In this document: positions 44,996 through 57,125 of the stretch, in pieces
Layout of the letters: every line of letters begins with the position of its first letter
How positions within the stretch are numbered: position 1 is the stretch's first letter
Assembly (NCBI RefSeq): GCF_033568475.1
Contig: NC_133122.1
Span: 138,515,402-138,579,401 of the forward strand
Reading direction: 5' to 3'
DNA: 64,000 nt
Source: Henckelia pumila
Taxonomy: Eukaryota > Streptophyta > Magnoliopsida > Lamiales > Gesneriaceae
Position numbers and translations under genes: made by a program
The notes under the pieces: generated by a model
Seen by the model: the letters and a program-made list of their open reading frames with translations, nothing else
Told to the model about the DNA's origin: nothing
Databases searched by the model: none

Positions 44996-45134
44996 TATAT
45001 ATAGAGTAACTTTCAGTTGCCCAATCATATTCTCGTCCCCGACCACTAAAACTCACTAAAACACGGTACCGAGTTTTAGTTGTCGGGGACGAGTTGAGCA
45101 TCATTGGTTGGGCAACTGAAAATTTCTATATATA
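44996..45134. mobile_element. Foldback MITE-like palindrome
   Basis: About 139 bp that folds on itself: ttcagttgcccaatcat near the left and its complement attggttgggcaactgaa near the right, ctcgtccccgac with gtcggggacgag inside, and aaaactc with gagttttag at the centre. It is flanked by TA-rich microsatellite on both sides, so the exact ends and TSD (perhaps TA) cannot be fixed. Confidence 0.7.
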
Positions 45135-45168
45135 TATATTTATATATATATATATATATTTTTTCTAC
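45123..45168. repeat. TA microsatellite
   Basis: Runs of (TA)n interrupted by tt next to the foldback element. Confidence 0.85.
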
Positions 45169-46975
45169 TATAAAAGTATAAATAGAGGATAAATTTTTTG
45201 CATTGTGTATTTACTACATTGTTCAAAAAATATGAATGATTGGTATTAATAGCATTGGCATGAGTGAAAAAATGGTGTAAAATTTAGAGTTAAATTTGGG
45301 ATATGAAATTTATAAAAAATCAATGTGTTGCTTCTTCATTTAATTAGTGCATTTATTTATTTATTTTATTTTACTATGAAAAATAATCATATTAAAATAG
45401 ATAATGAATTATATATAGATTGTAACAAATATAACAACAAAAAGAATTCACATATTTTTTTGTACTATCACAATAAAAATAAATGATCATTAAAAATTTA
45501 TATGAAATTTACGCTTCTACAAAAGTTGTATTTAATATAATATATGGATATAGAACATCACCATAAATGTTATGAAGAATAAGTTTCATAATTTAATATG
45601 CTAATAAAATCATGCTATATTAAAAAAAAAATTTGAACTCTTTAAACATAATATTTTAATTTGTTTTTCAAATATCATATATCATATATAAAGTTAATCA
45701 TATACTATTAAAATATAACTGCAATCAAGGAATAAATTATTTTCATATAATTTCTTTGTTATTAAAAATATATTGTGTCAATTTGCCTCTTATTTAACTA
45801 TAAAAATTCACTTTCAATGAATTGGTTTGAATTATTTTCTATGAATTTAAGAAAACTAAATTTAAAACATATGTGTATATCGCTTAAAAAAAACACGTGT
45901 ATATATTAAAGTGGTTTATTTATTCTATATATCTAAGAAAACAAAAGAGTGGTTTATTTAAAAAAAATTCTAATAGAAAATAAAAATTTGGTTACGACAT
46001 ACTTATAAAAAAATTTGAAAACAATGATACGTAAAAATTGAATACATATTTGATAATTAAAATACATTAGAGATATAACATTTTATTTAAACATAATTCT
46101 TAAGAAAATTGAAAAAAAATTAACATAAAATATTAGATGTTGGAAAATAAAATATGTATTCCTTAAAATTATTCAAGATAATATATATTTATTTTATTAT
46201 AACTAAACTGTAAATAGAATGACTAAATTTTTCACTATGGATTTCTATTTTGCCCTTAGATTATATATTTTTTCGATTAATTGTATGGAGATTTTATACA
46301 TAGTTCTTTAAAAATCTAAAAATTGATATATCCAAAGTGAATATATGTTTGAAAAATTAAAAAAAATATTTTTCACTGAAATTATGGAAAAAAAATCATT
46401 TATATTTAATAATATTTATAAAAGTTTGAATAGAAAGAAAAAATTTAATTGGAGAAGTAATTTTTTGCTGCTAAATAATTGCATGAACATTTGGTGGAAA
46501 ATGAGTGTAAAAAATTAATAAAAAATAAAAAATTAAATTTATAGTTAATTTGAAATTAAATAAAATTAAATATTATAAATTACATTCATCAATATAAATA
46601 AATCAATGATGATTATGGAAAAATAAATAAAAAATTGCAATTTTGGTCCGTTAATTATTTCACATTATGATTTTGGCTCTATATTTTCATATGAGATAAT
46701 TGCATACATACCCTTATGACATCCCAATATTACCAAAAACCCATTATGATAAAAAAAAATGAATTATCTATTAACTTCTTGTATTTTCAAATCTTGAGCA
46801 CATACATTTTCATATTTTCAAATTTGAGCATTCATCCCCTTATCCGTACCTGTTTTCATGGATGTTTATGTTCAAAATTTGAAAACAGAAGGACTTAACA
46901 ATTATAAATTTAAAATTTAAAAGATAAAGCAGTTGAAGGTAAGTTATCGATTCCTTTTTTTTATATACATCATAT

Positions 46976-47398
46976 TATTTATGCAACCTTACATAAAATA
47001 TGAAATAAAATGACAAAATTGTTAATTCACAATTTTAAAATTATGTTTTTTTTATTTACATTTTTAGATATGTAATAATAGATAAGTTAATTATTTTTTT
47101 TCTCATAGATGTTCATATAAAATACATTGATGCTTAATTACACTAAAAATATATAAATAGAAAATTAAAAAGATAAAATATTTAAAGGTAATTCATCGAA
47201 ATCTTTTTTCATTGAATTATTATTATTTTTATTATCATAAAATAAAAAAATTAAATATAATAATAGTTGTTCAATGGGTCAACCGACCCACTAATTGCAA
47301 TTAAGTTATAGTCATAAATGTATATTACAAAAATATATTTAAATTTAGTAGATAGAAATATATTTACACTTATGCCTTAGCTAAAATTGGACTATTTA

Positions 47399-47439
<41 letters not shown>

Positions 47440-47690
47440 TTATTTATTTATGTAACCTTACATAAAATGTAGAATAAAAATATAAAGTTGTCAATTCACA
47501 ATTGTAAAACTTTGCTCGACCATGTATATAACATAAATGTATTTATATTTAATAGATAGAAATACATATTTACTTTTATGACCTAACTAAAATTATACTG
47601 TATACTTTTATATCTCTCTATATATTTATGTAACCTTAAATAAAATGTGGAATAGAAGAAAAAAGTTTTCAATTCACAATTGTAAAATTT
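46976..47690. repeat. Three copies of an AT-rich unit
   Basis: The landmark tatttatgtaacctta and a following aattcacaattgtaaaa recur near 46978, 47446 and 47624. The last two are about 178 bp apart and share upstream sequence, indicating a local duplication. Confidence 0.55.
47400..47435. repeat. TA microsatellite
   Basis: Uninterrupted (TA)n followed by tttatttattta. Confidence 0.9.
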
Positions 47691-48162
47691 TGCCCTTTTA
47701 TTCACTATCAATTATCATTAAATAATACTTAGTAAAAAAGTTGAGCAAAAATCATTTATTTACAAATAATATTTTGAATATGTAAATTATTGTGTCAATG
47801 AGATATTTTTTATATTTTATACTTTTGTATAAAAACTATTTTATTAAAACATTTCCCCATTTTTTTATGTTTACATGTATTTTTTTTAACATAATGATAT
47901 GGTTGAGTAATATGTCAATAATCAAATCTTTTCATCAAGTGAATAAAATGAATAGAGTAAATCATATGCCTAATAATAAATGTTTATAATTAAAAAGTTA
48001 TTATAAAATTATCTTTATTATAATTGTTATCTTTAATTTTCTATTCATATTTGATCAAGTATAAGAAAATTTAATTGAATATTAATTGTGAAATGTAAAT
48101 ATTCAATTATAAATATAATATTTGATTGAATTGACTAAAAACAATTTTGATACCACGTGCTA

Positions 48163-48164
<2 letters not shown>

Positions 48165-48208
<44 letters not shown>
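48165..48208. repeat. TA microsatellite
   Basis: Uninterrupted (TA)n of about 22 units, ending in tatgtatgaataaaatgc. Confidence 0.9.
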
Positions 48209-48213
<5 letters not shown>

Positions 48214-50116
48214 AATAAAATGCATCGTCTGTCATTTCACTTTCAGTATATGCAGTCTGCAGATGGATTCCCTTTTGTTATCCAATTCCATTCTTATTTT
48301 TTATCGCAAAATATGAAGTCAAGAAACATTTCAGTTATTTGAACAAGGGTACCTCCACTTAAGTATTCAATATTCGATAATGCATTTCGAAATTATATAT
48401 AACTATGACGTTAATTCATCTATTTTATGATACATATATAATTCTCCGAGAAACTTTATCCAAATGATATGAGACAATACATAAGTCTTTTTTTCGCATG
48501 GTTTAAAAAAACAAACAAACAAAACAAATATTTTTAATTGTCTTCCAATTATAATAATTCCGCAAAGTTTCAATCCTGATGCCCGACATGTAAGTTGTAA
48601 ATCTCATTTCTGATGCTCAAAATTAGATTTAAATTTGTTCTTGCGGCTCGTACATGCAAGTTCAATTTCTTATTTTCACTCTATAATAAATTATACCTAA
48701 ATCATTATTATTGAGGATTCAAACAAAACTTTTAAATATACGGTAGGAGAGCCTTATATAAATGATTGAAATACATAAACGATTTCGTTCTCGAAATCTC
48801 AAACTTGCATATCACAAATACGATACAATTCATCTCCAATTATATATATTACAAGTAGAAACTATAATCATGAGGCATTAATAATATTAAATAAAGCAAA
48901 TTCAAGCATATCGTAGTGATTAACATAGTGTACTTGATTATTGAGTCTTAAGACTCTTAACTCATGAATAATGATGTACGTATTGTTTGCAAAAGCATTT
49001 TGTAGCAATATTTTCTTCTGAAGCAAATGTTTTATGAACCAAATAGAGAGTAAAAGCATGTGCCAACTAGAAAGCTAACTTACCAAGGGTGGCATCAAGA
49101 GGTCCTAAATTTGAGACGAGATATCATCTTTGAAACTCAATATATACCCCTCCCCAAAGTAAGATAAAACAAACAATAAAAATTTGCATTATAAAATAGT
49201 GAAATGTTTGGGAAAAAAAAAAAGAAGAAAATTATTATAGTGAAATAATTAATGTAGAATCGAAATGGAAGAATGAAGACGCATGAATTTTGTCAGCATT
49301 TATGAGTTGGGCAACAGGGATCAAGGATTAAACATTTTAGGCTAGGCCACTAAGCATTTTATAATAACTAGGAAAAAATGGACACGCAAAGTGTGTAAAA
49401 TAAAAGTTTTTTATATGTATTTTTTTTAAAAAAATAAAGAATGAAATGAATGGAAGGTTTTTTGTGGGTAGTTAATTGAAAAGGGCAATCATAGAATTAT
49501 GAGATTTTAGTGTCCTCAAGGTGATTATTCTAATAGTCTCATCTTTAATATAATAGTATAGATATAGATAATGATCCATTGCTTTGACAATAATTTCGAT
49601 CCATTACAACTTCTTTATACAGTCCGGCCCACTAAATATTTCATAATAGTAATGGTCCATTAGAAACATTTTAACACAGGTCCAGCCCACTAGTTATTTA
49701 ACAATCATGTATAGATAGATTGATCTAATAATGGATATCCTAGAACTTAGAAAGTCCACTTTGGTCATTTTAAAAATGTACTTAAATACCCCTCAAAAAA
49801 ATAAAATAAAATAAAATAATTGCACTTAAATACTCTCCGTTTCATGTAATGGCGTAATTGTTTTATTTCAAATCCATCTCCGGGTCAATTGATTCTAAAT
49901 GGCACATGCCACTAATACAAAACAATAAACAATTTTTGAGCGAAGTAGTAAAATTACAAAAGAAAACGAAATGAATAATAATAATAATATACTATCGTGG
50001 AGCATATTGGGAGTATGCTCTAGGGGTTGGGTCATGTTGTTCCCTCTTTATGGTACCTGACGTTCGTGTACATTCCTTAATTTAACCTTTTTTTAATAAT
50101 AATAATATACTACTAG

Positions 50117-51772
50117 CTAGAGAATGATGAGATGGACTGTATCTGATGTAATTTGTTGCAAATGCTTCCGTGATAGAGCTGCCGTCTGTCGTTGAGTTTC
50201 GGGAGTTTTGTGACAAAATTTGACAATGAGTCGTTTCAGCTTCTTCTCAGCTTGCCTGATGATATACGATGCTAATCTTAATTCATCTGGCGACCCTATA
50301 TATCCAGAGAGGGTCACCTCTTCCAGATGTTCATTTGGTGTCGTTGGCCTATTCAGATCATGTATAATAAATACAAAATTATATTCATAGTCTTCGAAGT
50401 CTTCAAAACCCCACCAAAGAAGCTACAAATAAGACGCACAAAATTAGTCCAGCCTAACACAGCCCCTCGCCCAAGAGGTAGGAGTGAACACGCTCAAGTT
50501 TACAAGATATTAATGGGTGGACCATAAGTACAGTCCCGTGGATAACTCAATTCCAAAAACTAGCTCAAGACAAATATTTAATCCAATCGACGTGGGACAA
50601 CTAACAAGACACACAAATTAAGCTTTAACACATTATATATAATATAATATAATATAATATACCTAGCTACTCTCGGTGTGCGTGTGTAAACACAACTTAT
50701 ATATATACCTCTATCTCAAGTTTCTGCAAGTTAGGACATTGCCATTCCATGAAAAATTGTGCAATATTCCGATCGTGACCATGCTTATTTGTCATTTGAA
50801 GTTTGAGATGCTTTAGATTCATTAATTTGGGAGAGGATATCTCCTTGTAGCGCTGGCAGATATAATCGTCATCAAAAAACAAGTCAGAAGAAGACTGATA
50901 TATACTAATTGATTATAATACATACCTCGAGGTCGGTTGAGTGGATGTCAATGTGCACTAGTTGATCAAGAATGGAAGACGAAATCTCACGGAACAAGTG
51001 GCAAATTATGTGAGTTTGGGACATTGTCGAGGAGAAGTGAGTACTTGGGCCGTGAATACTTTCGATGCAACTTAAAACAGGTAAAAGAAACAAGGTTGAT
51101 CATGTCGCGAACCTCGACCGATGCAACATTCCTAGACGAAGAAATATCCAAGTGCTTCAACTTTGAATGGCCGACCAACGACACCTTTTTTAACCTTGTA
51201 GAACCCAAGATGGACAAGTGTTCGAGAATGGTACAGTGTGAAACGAAAAGGCGGACATCTCGATCGTCCACGTGAAGGGAGCGCAGAGACAACTGCCTAA
51301 GTGATTTGAAGCCCGGAAACGACCATATTCTCTTAATCAAAGTCCTAGTGGGAAAATTGTAGTAGCCAGGCATAGATCTGTTGTGGTAAATCATGTGAAC
51401 GTGGATGCTTTCAACATCCTTTTCCAGCACCAACGGCAGCCATGTCTTAATATTGGCTCCCTTGAGACAGGGAATATGCACCTCGAATTCTTTCAAAAAG
51501 CGACAACTCTTACTTGAAGCCAAGAAAGAAAATATCTCCTTCATGTGCTTTAGAAATTCCTTATCCTGTAATCGTTGAACATATTTGACTTCTGGGGTGG
51601 TGTATGAGAGACGGGCTATGTAAGTATAGAGGTGGCGCCATCGAGTGGATAGGATGCTTGTGGCGGTAGCTTCACGCCATGTCAATCGAGAGATTATTGC
51701 CACAAGAACATCTTCTGGCAACTCACTGATCTTATCCACCACTTCCATCTCACTTATACCTGTGTTCTTCAT
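50117..51772 (-). pseudogene. F-box/LRR protein gene, three coding exons, one frame break
   Basis: Minus strand. Exon 1 (51772-50926) starts MKNTGISEMEVVDKIS and holds the F-box (SELPEDVLVAIISRL and TATSILSTRWRHLY, residues about 15-52) and leucine-rich repeats (LRQLSLRSLHVDDRDV, LEHLSILGSTRLKKVSL, LKHLDISSS). Exon 2 (50853-50709) adds LMNLKHLKLQM and CPNLQKLEIE. Exon 3 (50422-50117) ends with EEVTLSGYIGSPDELRLASY and AEKKLKRLIVKF, an FBD-like C-terminus. Introns are GT/AG, 72 nt (50854-50925) and 286 nt (50423-50708), both phase 0. One defect: the exon 1 frame hits TGA at 50987, while homology continues in another frame from about 51025 (THIICHLFREIS). Such proteins act as substrate adaptors in SCF ubiquitin ligases. 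It may be a recent pseudogene, or the shift may be a sequencing error. Confidence 0.85.
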
Positions 51773-52160
51773 TGGCGAAAATTCGTCAAATATTTAAGCC
51801 ATATGAATCCATCCGTACACAAATATTTGGACTCTGATACTCAAATATCTCTTTTAAATAAAAATAAAAAATAAAAATAAAACAAAAAACAAAAAAAACC
51901 GAAGTCGTTCACAATGCAAAACAATCAGATATCAAAAGTTTTCATAAAAGAAAAACATTAACGGTTCTATGATTCCTTCACACGTAAAATATCAAAATAT
52001 ATATTGATTTCATCGATGCGTCAATAAACGAAATCAACTTACCTCAAACTTCGAAGGGATAACTGGAAGATGAAAACTATTCTGAGCACGATCCAGATTT
52101 GCCCGAAAGAAGAAGATATGTCCCCTTCCCTGCAACCCTAGCCGCCCCAACGCTTTTTAA
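51773..52160 (-). other. 5' untranslated region of the F-box gene with a likely intron
   Basis: On the minus strand, gag|gtaagttg at 52041/52042 is a strong splice donor and gtatcag|agtcc at 51834/51833 a fair acceptor. This gives a 208-nt intron in the 5' UTR, with a first exon from about 52160 to 52042. The AT content drops sharply in that exon. I see no clear TATA box upstream. Confidence 0.55.
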
Positions 52161-52165
52161 CGTGA

Positions 52166-52883
52166 ATATGTTTGGGGACGTAGAATTCTATCTTAGTACA
52201 GACTACACGGAATGCGTGCTTTTTATTGTTTATTTTTAATTAAAAATATAAAAAAATTATAATAATAAATAGTTAGATTAATAATGATATTTTCATAAAT
52301 AAATATTCATGAAATAAAAAAAAACAATGAAAATGACATGTTTGTAATTTTATAACTATATAACTATATATGGAAATACTACATATTTTATTAGGATTTT
52401 TTTCCACTTATTTTATTTTATTTTTAAATTTTTGATTTGTTTTTATATTTGAATTTTTTTTATATTTAATTTATATTAATAATAAAACTTTTATAAAATT
52501 ATAACATCTTATTGAATTAGTTAAATTTTTAGTACTAAAAATTTCTTATTTATTATTTTTATGATCAATAACATTAATATTAACTTATTTCCTATCATTT
52601 ATTGTCATTATTCTCGTATACGATATTATTTTATTAATCATTTAATTATATGTGTAAAAAAATTGATCAAAATTATTTGAAATCATGACAATTTTATTTT
52701 AAACCAACAATTCCATATTACTATCGAAATTTAAACTTCTTCTTATTATTACTAACTTTGTTGTTTGTACTGTAATTAATAATATTATCCTCTTATTTCT
52801 CAAATTATGGATTTTTTTCTTCATCATCATCATCATCATCATTTTTATTATTATTAATTTTCTCTTATCATTTAATATTATGC

Positions 52884-52937
<54 letters not shown>

Positions 52938-53879
52938 GATCTAATTTTTATGTATATCATAAAAAATTGTTTATATTTTATTTTTATTATTTGTATTATT
53001 ATTAAAAAAGCAAAGTTATGTATGTTAGAATCAGTTAAAAGTTTAGAGAGGGTGAATATACTTTCAAGCAGTTTAGTAAGAATGTTTGAACTCGATCGGT
53101 TTAGTGATTGAGTTCGAGGCTTATCTTAATTTCGGAGGTTGAATTTAAAAAGTCTTTAATTTCGGAGGTTGAATTTTCTTTTATAAAATACAAAGATTTT
53201 ATTAAATAATATGAAAGAGTGACCACGAATGAAAATTGAACATTATTATCAATTTAAAATTCAGAATAACAACATATAAATATTAATTTTTTAATTTAAT
53301 TTAAAACTAAACAATTAAAGGTTTGAGTTTCAATCAAATATATTCAATCAGACAGCTGCCCTAAATTTGCTCCCAAATTTTGACTTTCATAATTGTACTT
53401 GGAAACGTTCATTTCTTCATTTATTTCCCTTGTCTTTTAGCACAACAGTTTCTCTTGAAGAATGATTGGTGGCACGATTACGAGCAGTTGATCTGATACT
53501 TGACCATCGATTGATCTGGCTAAGCTGACTTTAGCTTGATATGATAGATAGATCTTGTAGCATATGAAGATCGAATGTACTTGTTGTAATTGTATATCAA
53601 TCTTGATCTGACTAGTTATTTTTTGTGAGAGAATTTTGTCTTTGTATCGCCAAAGCTGATCTTCGAATCAAATATTTATCCGGACTTGGCCGCCTCTTTG
53701 CCTTCAAGAATGTTCTGTCCAAAATCTTGTTTTTTTTTTTTAATTTCCTACAAAATGAACCAGGAAGAGTATTATGCAGACTAATGCATGAAATATGCAA
53801 AAACTAAATAAAACAACAATAATAACATATGAATGCATGAAAAACAATCGCAAAAATATGCATATAAAACACAGTTATC
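52166..53879. other. AT-rich flank upstream of the F-box gene
   Basis: No gene supported. It contains ATC and TTA trinucleotide microsatellites (52815-52845, 52884-52937) and a short direct repeat of taatttcggaggttgaattt near 53130-53175. From 53420 to 53880 the base composition becomes more balanced, but I recognise nothing. Confidence 0.55.
52815..52937. repeat. Trinucleotide microsatellites (ATC)n and (TTA)n
   Basis: (ATC)7 at about 52818-52842 and about 17 units of (TTA) at 52886-52937. Confidence 0.9.
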
Positions 53880-54175
53880 AATGTCCAAGCTAGTCCTTGC
53901 ATGGATAGAATGTTTTAGATATGTTCATATGTATATTTGAGTTGTTATAGTTGCAAATACATCAGAAATATTTATTTTGACAACAAGAGCAGATTTCCAG
54001 AAGTTCGGGCAGAGTTTTACTCGCTCGGGTATGGCTTGAACCCGAAGTCTGCTTGCTCGAGCGAGCCATGCTCGGGTTATCCCTTTAAAAAAAATTCTTT
54101 GATGATTAATGCTTATTAATCATGTTTAATTCCTAATTTCCCTACAAGATTAGTGTAGCACCCGAGGTCCCCACA
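53880..54175 (+). repeat. Element K: end of a gypsy LTR
   Basis: The sequence before the PBS ends gtgtagcacccgaggtccccaca at 54175 and contains gctcgagcgagc and ctcgggt motifs near 54030-54080. The left limit of the LTR is uncertain. Confidence 0.55.
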
Positions 54176-54180
54176 ATAGG

Positions 54181-54199
54181 TGGTATCAGAGCATAGGTT
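54181..54199 (+). other. Primer binding site of K
   Basis: TGGTATCAGAGCATAGGTT, complementary to initiator tRNA-Met over its first 12 bases, five bases after the LTR end. Confidence 0.85.
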
Positions 54200-54500
54200 C
54201 TGGACTGAGATAGAAGTTAATGAGCGAGATAGATTGAGTCTGTTTGATTTATTTATATTGCATAAGATTGAATGCTATAAGTGATTACGTGCATTATATG
54301 TAAGCATGCTTCATGATTTTGAGAATTAAATGATTGCATGATTATTTGCTTTTATTGTCAAAGCATGTTTTGTGTGAGATATATTTCCAGAACTTGTCTT
54401 TGACCAGAATTGGCGTTCTCATGCAAACCGATCAGATAAGGATGGCAATAAAATGTTGCATATGATATTTTTTATGCACTAATCTGTTTGAATATTAGAT

Positions 54501-54944
54501 ATGCCTCCCCGTCGAGCACTGATCACTAGACAGACAGTTGCTATTCCTCCGGCAGAACAGATGAATGTACCACAGATAGTGGCAGAGCCTCAGAATGCAC
54601 GTGGTAGTACATCTACTGATCCGATGGATGTCACAGCTATACCTATGGAAACTTTACTGAAGAGGTTTCAATCATTCAAACCGCAAACGCTGAAAGGAAC
54701 AGAGAATTCAGTTGACTGTGAGAACTGGTTAGAAGATATTGAACAGTTGTTTGATTCACTTGATTAATCTGATGATCGTCGTATCAGTCTGGTAGTACAT
54801 CAACTTCATGAAGTTGTCAAAAGTTGGTGGATTACTACAAATAAATCCCTGGAACACAGAGGTACGATCATTACTTGAAATGTATTTAAAACTGAATTCT
54901 ATCAACGTTTCTTTCCAGTGTCATACAGAAAAGACAAAGGGGTA
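54501..54944 (+). pseudogene. Element K gag, N-terminal part
   Basis: Starts MPPRRALITRQT. It shows FKPQTLKGTENSVDCENWLE and, after an in-frame stop at 54765, VVHQLHEVVKSWW and FYQRFFPVSYRKDKG, the Gag core of chromoviruses. A second stop lies near 54877. It breaks off at about 54944 against the truncated LTR of T2. Confidence 0.85.
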
Positions 54945-56491
54945 TTTTCAACTTAAAATAAATTCAAAAAATTATAGCAAAGAAAGCACACAATTTCAGA
55001 AAATATCAATGAGATAAACTGGTCTAAAGGTTCTAATTTCACCTGGTTTCAACAACAACTATTCCTAATTAAATTATTTCATGAATCATATTCAATTGAT
55101 AGCCAAGAACACTTAAGTGTATTATTTCCCTCTCCCAAGCAACAAATAATATGTATCAACTAAGATTCAATTCCAATATCCATATTAAAAATTTAGTCTT
55201 AGTGATATGTGTAAAACAATGTTCTTCCTAAGGCTCCATTAACGTTATATACTCTCGCGAGTTATATAAACAATTAACAATGTAAATTCTAATGATCCTA
55301 TTCAAAATCTCCCTCCCGAGTGTCATATTTCAAATAAATATTACAGTTCAATTATTGATCAAGTAATTGAAAAACATTCAAAACTAGAAAAACAATTAAT
55401 CTAAGAGAATTCAATTCAATAAAATTAAGAACTTGTAAAAGTGTCTACACCAGGTTTCATCGTTCCTCTAGACTAATGAAATTTAGTTCATGATCAAAAT
55501 ATTGCAAAAATAATTCATTTTCACAAATCTAGACATCAATTTAGAATTTAATAAATACAAAAGAAGGAAAACAAAGCCGAATATTCGATGTCGTGTCCGA
55601 TCTATCAATCTTTTTCTTTTGTTCTTCACGTCTTCTGCCCAAATTTATTCTCCAAAATATATCACGTTCAGCTCTTCTGTTTCTTTTTTGTGTTGTGCGG
55701 CCGCCTCCTCTCCTAATTTTTCATCTTCTCAATCTCTTTTATATGTTGCTTGAAAAGCCCAAGATCAATCCCAAGAATCTAGAGTTTAAAATTTCCAAAA
55801 ATCTGATTTTTTTTCCTAATCTGCTAATTAGCGCAGATGCTCTTTGGATAGGCGTAGATGCACTTTTTCTCAATTCTTTTCTGCATAGGCTTAAGCGCAG
55901 ATGCTCTTCTTTCATAGATCAGATGCGCCATTGATTTCTTCATGTTTTTGGAATGTTGCGCAGCTAGTTGACTTTCTAGCGCATATGCGCTTCAGGTTTC
56001 TTCAAGTTCTTTCTTTTGGCACAGCTTCTCCGCCTCCCAAATGCATAAGCGCTTCAAATTTTCACGTAAAGCCCAGAGCAAGTGCAGATGCTCTCTTTTC
56101 TTGTGCAGATGCGCCTCAATTCTCGTCCACATTGTGCAGATGCGCTTGTTTCTCGTGCAGACGCACTACTGCATTTTTCCAGCTGAGCGACAATTTTCAA
56201 AAATTCATATCTCATAATTTAACCATCGGATTGAGCTGAAATTTTGACAGCAACTTCAAAACATCTTAAATTTATTATTTACAGTGAAGATCGGATTTGG
56301 GTGTCATTAAAAAGCCCAGTAATTTTAAGTTTGCTGTCCCATAATTTGACTTTTCGTTTCTTCTCGCTAATTTTCTCCCAATGCTTGCATCTCACAAAAA
56401 AAAAACAACAAATATGCATAAAACTCACTCGATACATCACAAAAGTCAAGTCAAATCATATATAAATTAAATGTATAAAATGCACTTGTCA
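54945..56491 (-). repeat. 3' LTR of T2, truncated
   Basis: Matches 60433-61990 with many substitutions. A minus-strand TATAAAA lies at 55737-55743, with GC-rich repeats (agcgcagatgc, tgcagatgcgcc) upstream of it in the element's sense at 55830-56170. Frames at 55593-55934 and 55901-56239 lie on the opposite strand and are not genes. Confidence 0.88.
55830..56170 (-). repeat. GCGCATCTGCGC-type repeats in T2 3' LTR
   Basis: About a dozen copies of gcgcagatgcgc and decayed forms (gcagatgctct, gcatatgcgctt), upstream of the TATA box. The counterpart in the 5' LTR is at 61318-61675. Confidence 0.65.
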
Positions 56492-56508
56492 AATCCCCCA
56501 CAACTTAG
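56492..56508 (-). other. Polypurine tract of T2
   Basis: The minus strand reads aagttgtgggggatt up to the LTR start TGACAAG. gctcgggacta lies just upstream, as in T1. Confidence 0.75.
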
Positions 56509-56839
56509 ACTTTTGTTAGTCCCGAGCAAAACATTAAAGAGCAATATAGTCGGCCTCCGAATTTTTACATTCCAAGTTTCAATACACATGTCCGCTAATT
56601 TTCTCGAGATTTCTTGTGTTTGTGTGATTTACCAATATTGTCTATCCACCTAGCTTTCGATTCACTAATGCAACAAGTTTGTTTCATAGAATCATCAACT
56701 CTTCTCTTTAGTTTCAAAACACTCTCCACCAAATTAAACTTCTACTCACTAAGATCAAAAGTACTTTTCAATTTATATCTTAGTTTTTCATAAAATCGCC
56801 GGATTTTGCACCCGGGTTTTGTTTTATTTAGCCCCATAA

Positions 56840-57125
56840 ATTATCCGCAGACTTAGCTATAACTAAAGATAGGATTCGGATTTTAATCCCCTCGTCTATA
56901 ACCCGGATGGAGCATCAACCCCATTTTGTCCGCAAACTTAGCCATGGAAAAGTGAATAGAATTTCAATTACTTTCCAAGCCCGGATGGAGTTGTTAAATT
57001 TGTTTTCAAAAATATAATTTTCTTTTTTATAAATTTGCAATCTCATTTACTCCGCAAACTTAGCCAATAACATGAGAATTAGGATTTCAATTCCTCATCA
57101 TTGACCTGAATGGAGTTGTTAATAA
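56840..57125 (-). repeat. Three copies of the module shared with element C
   Basis: On the minus strand each copy has ctccatccgggyt (or ccattcaggtc) followed by an aattgaaat or attaaaat region and agctaagtttgcgga-type sequence. The copy order and spacing are looser than in C. Confidence 0.68.

Larger units (their letters stand above)
45169..50116. other. AT-rich region without supported genes
   Basis: About 5 kb of very AT-rich DNA. I see TA microsatellites (47400-47435, 48165-48208), a local duplicated unit (46976-47690), a short repeat-like segment ending aatataatagtatagatat near 49560, and an imperfect duplication of cccactaaatatttcataata-type sequence (49620-49705). No coding frame here resembles a protein I know. 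Confidence 0.6.

Noticed and set aside
49365..49565. Possible short non-autonomous element (aataactagg ... aatataatagtatagat)
   Set aside because: The ends resemble common plant repeats, but no TSD or inverted repeat could be shown.
53420..53880. Possible LTR or gene upstream of K
   Set aside because: Base composition changes here, but I found no paired repeat, start signal or protein match.
54181..54199. tRNA-like 3' end
   Set aside because: It is only a primer binding site complementary to initiator tRNA-Met; no cloverleaf is present. The same holds for the other PBS sites.
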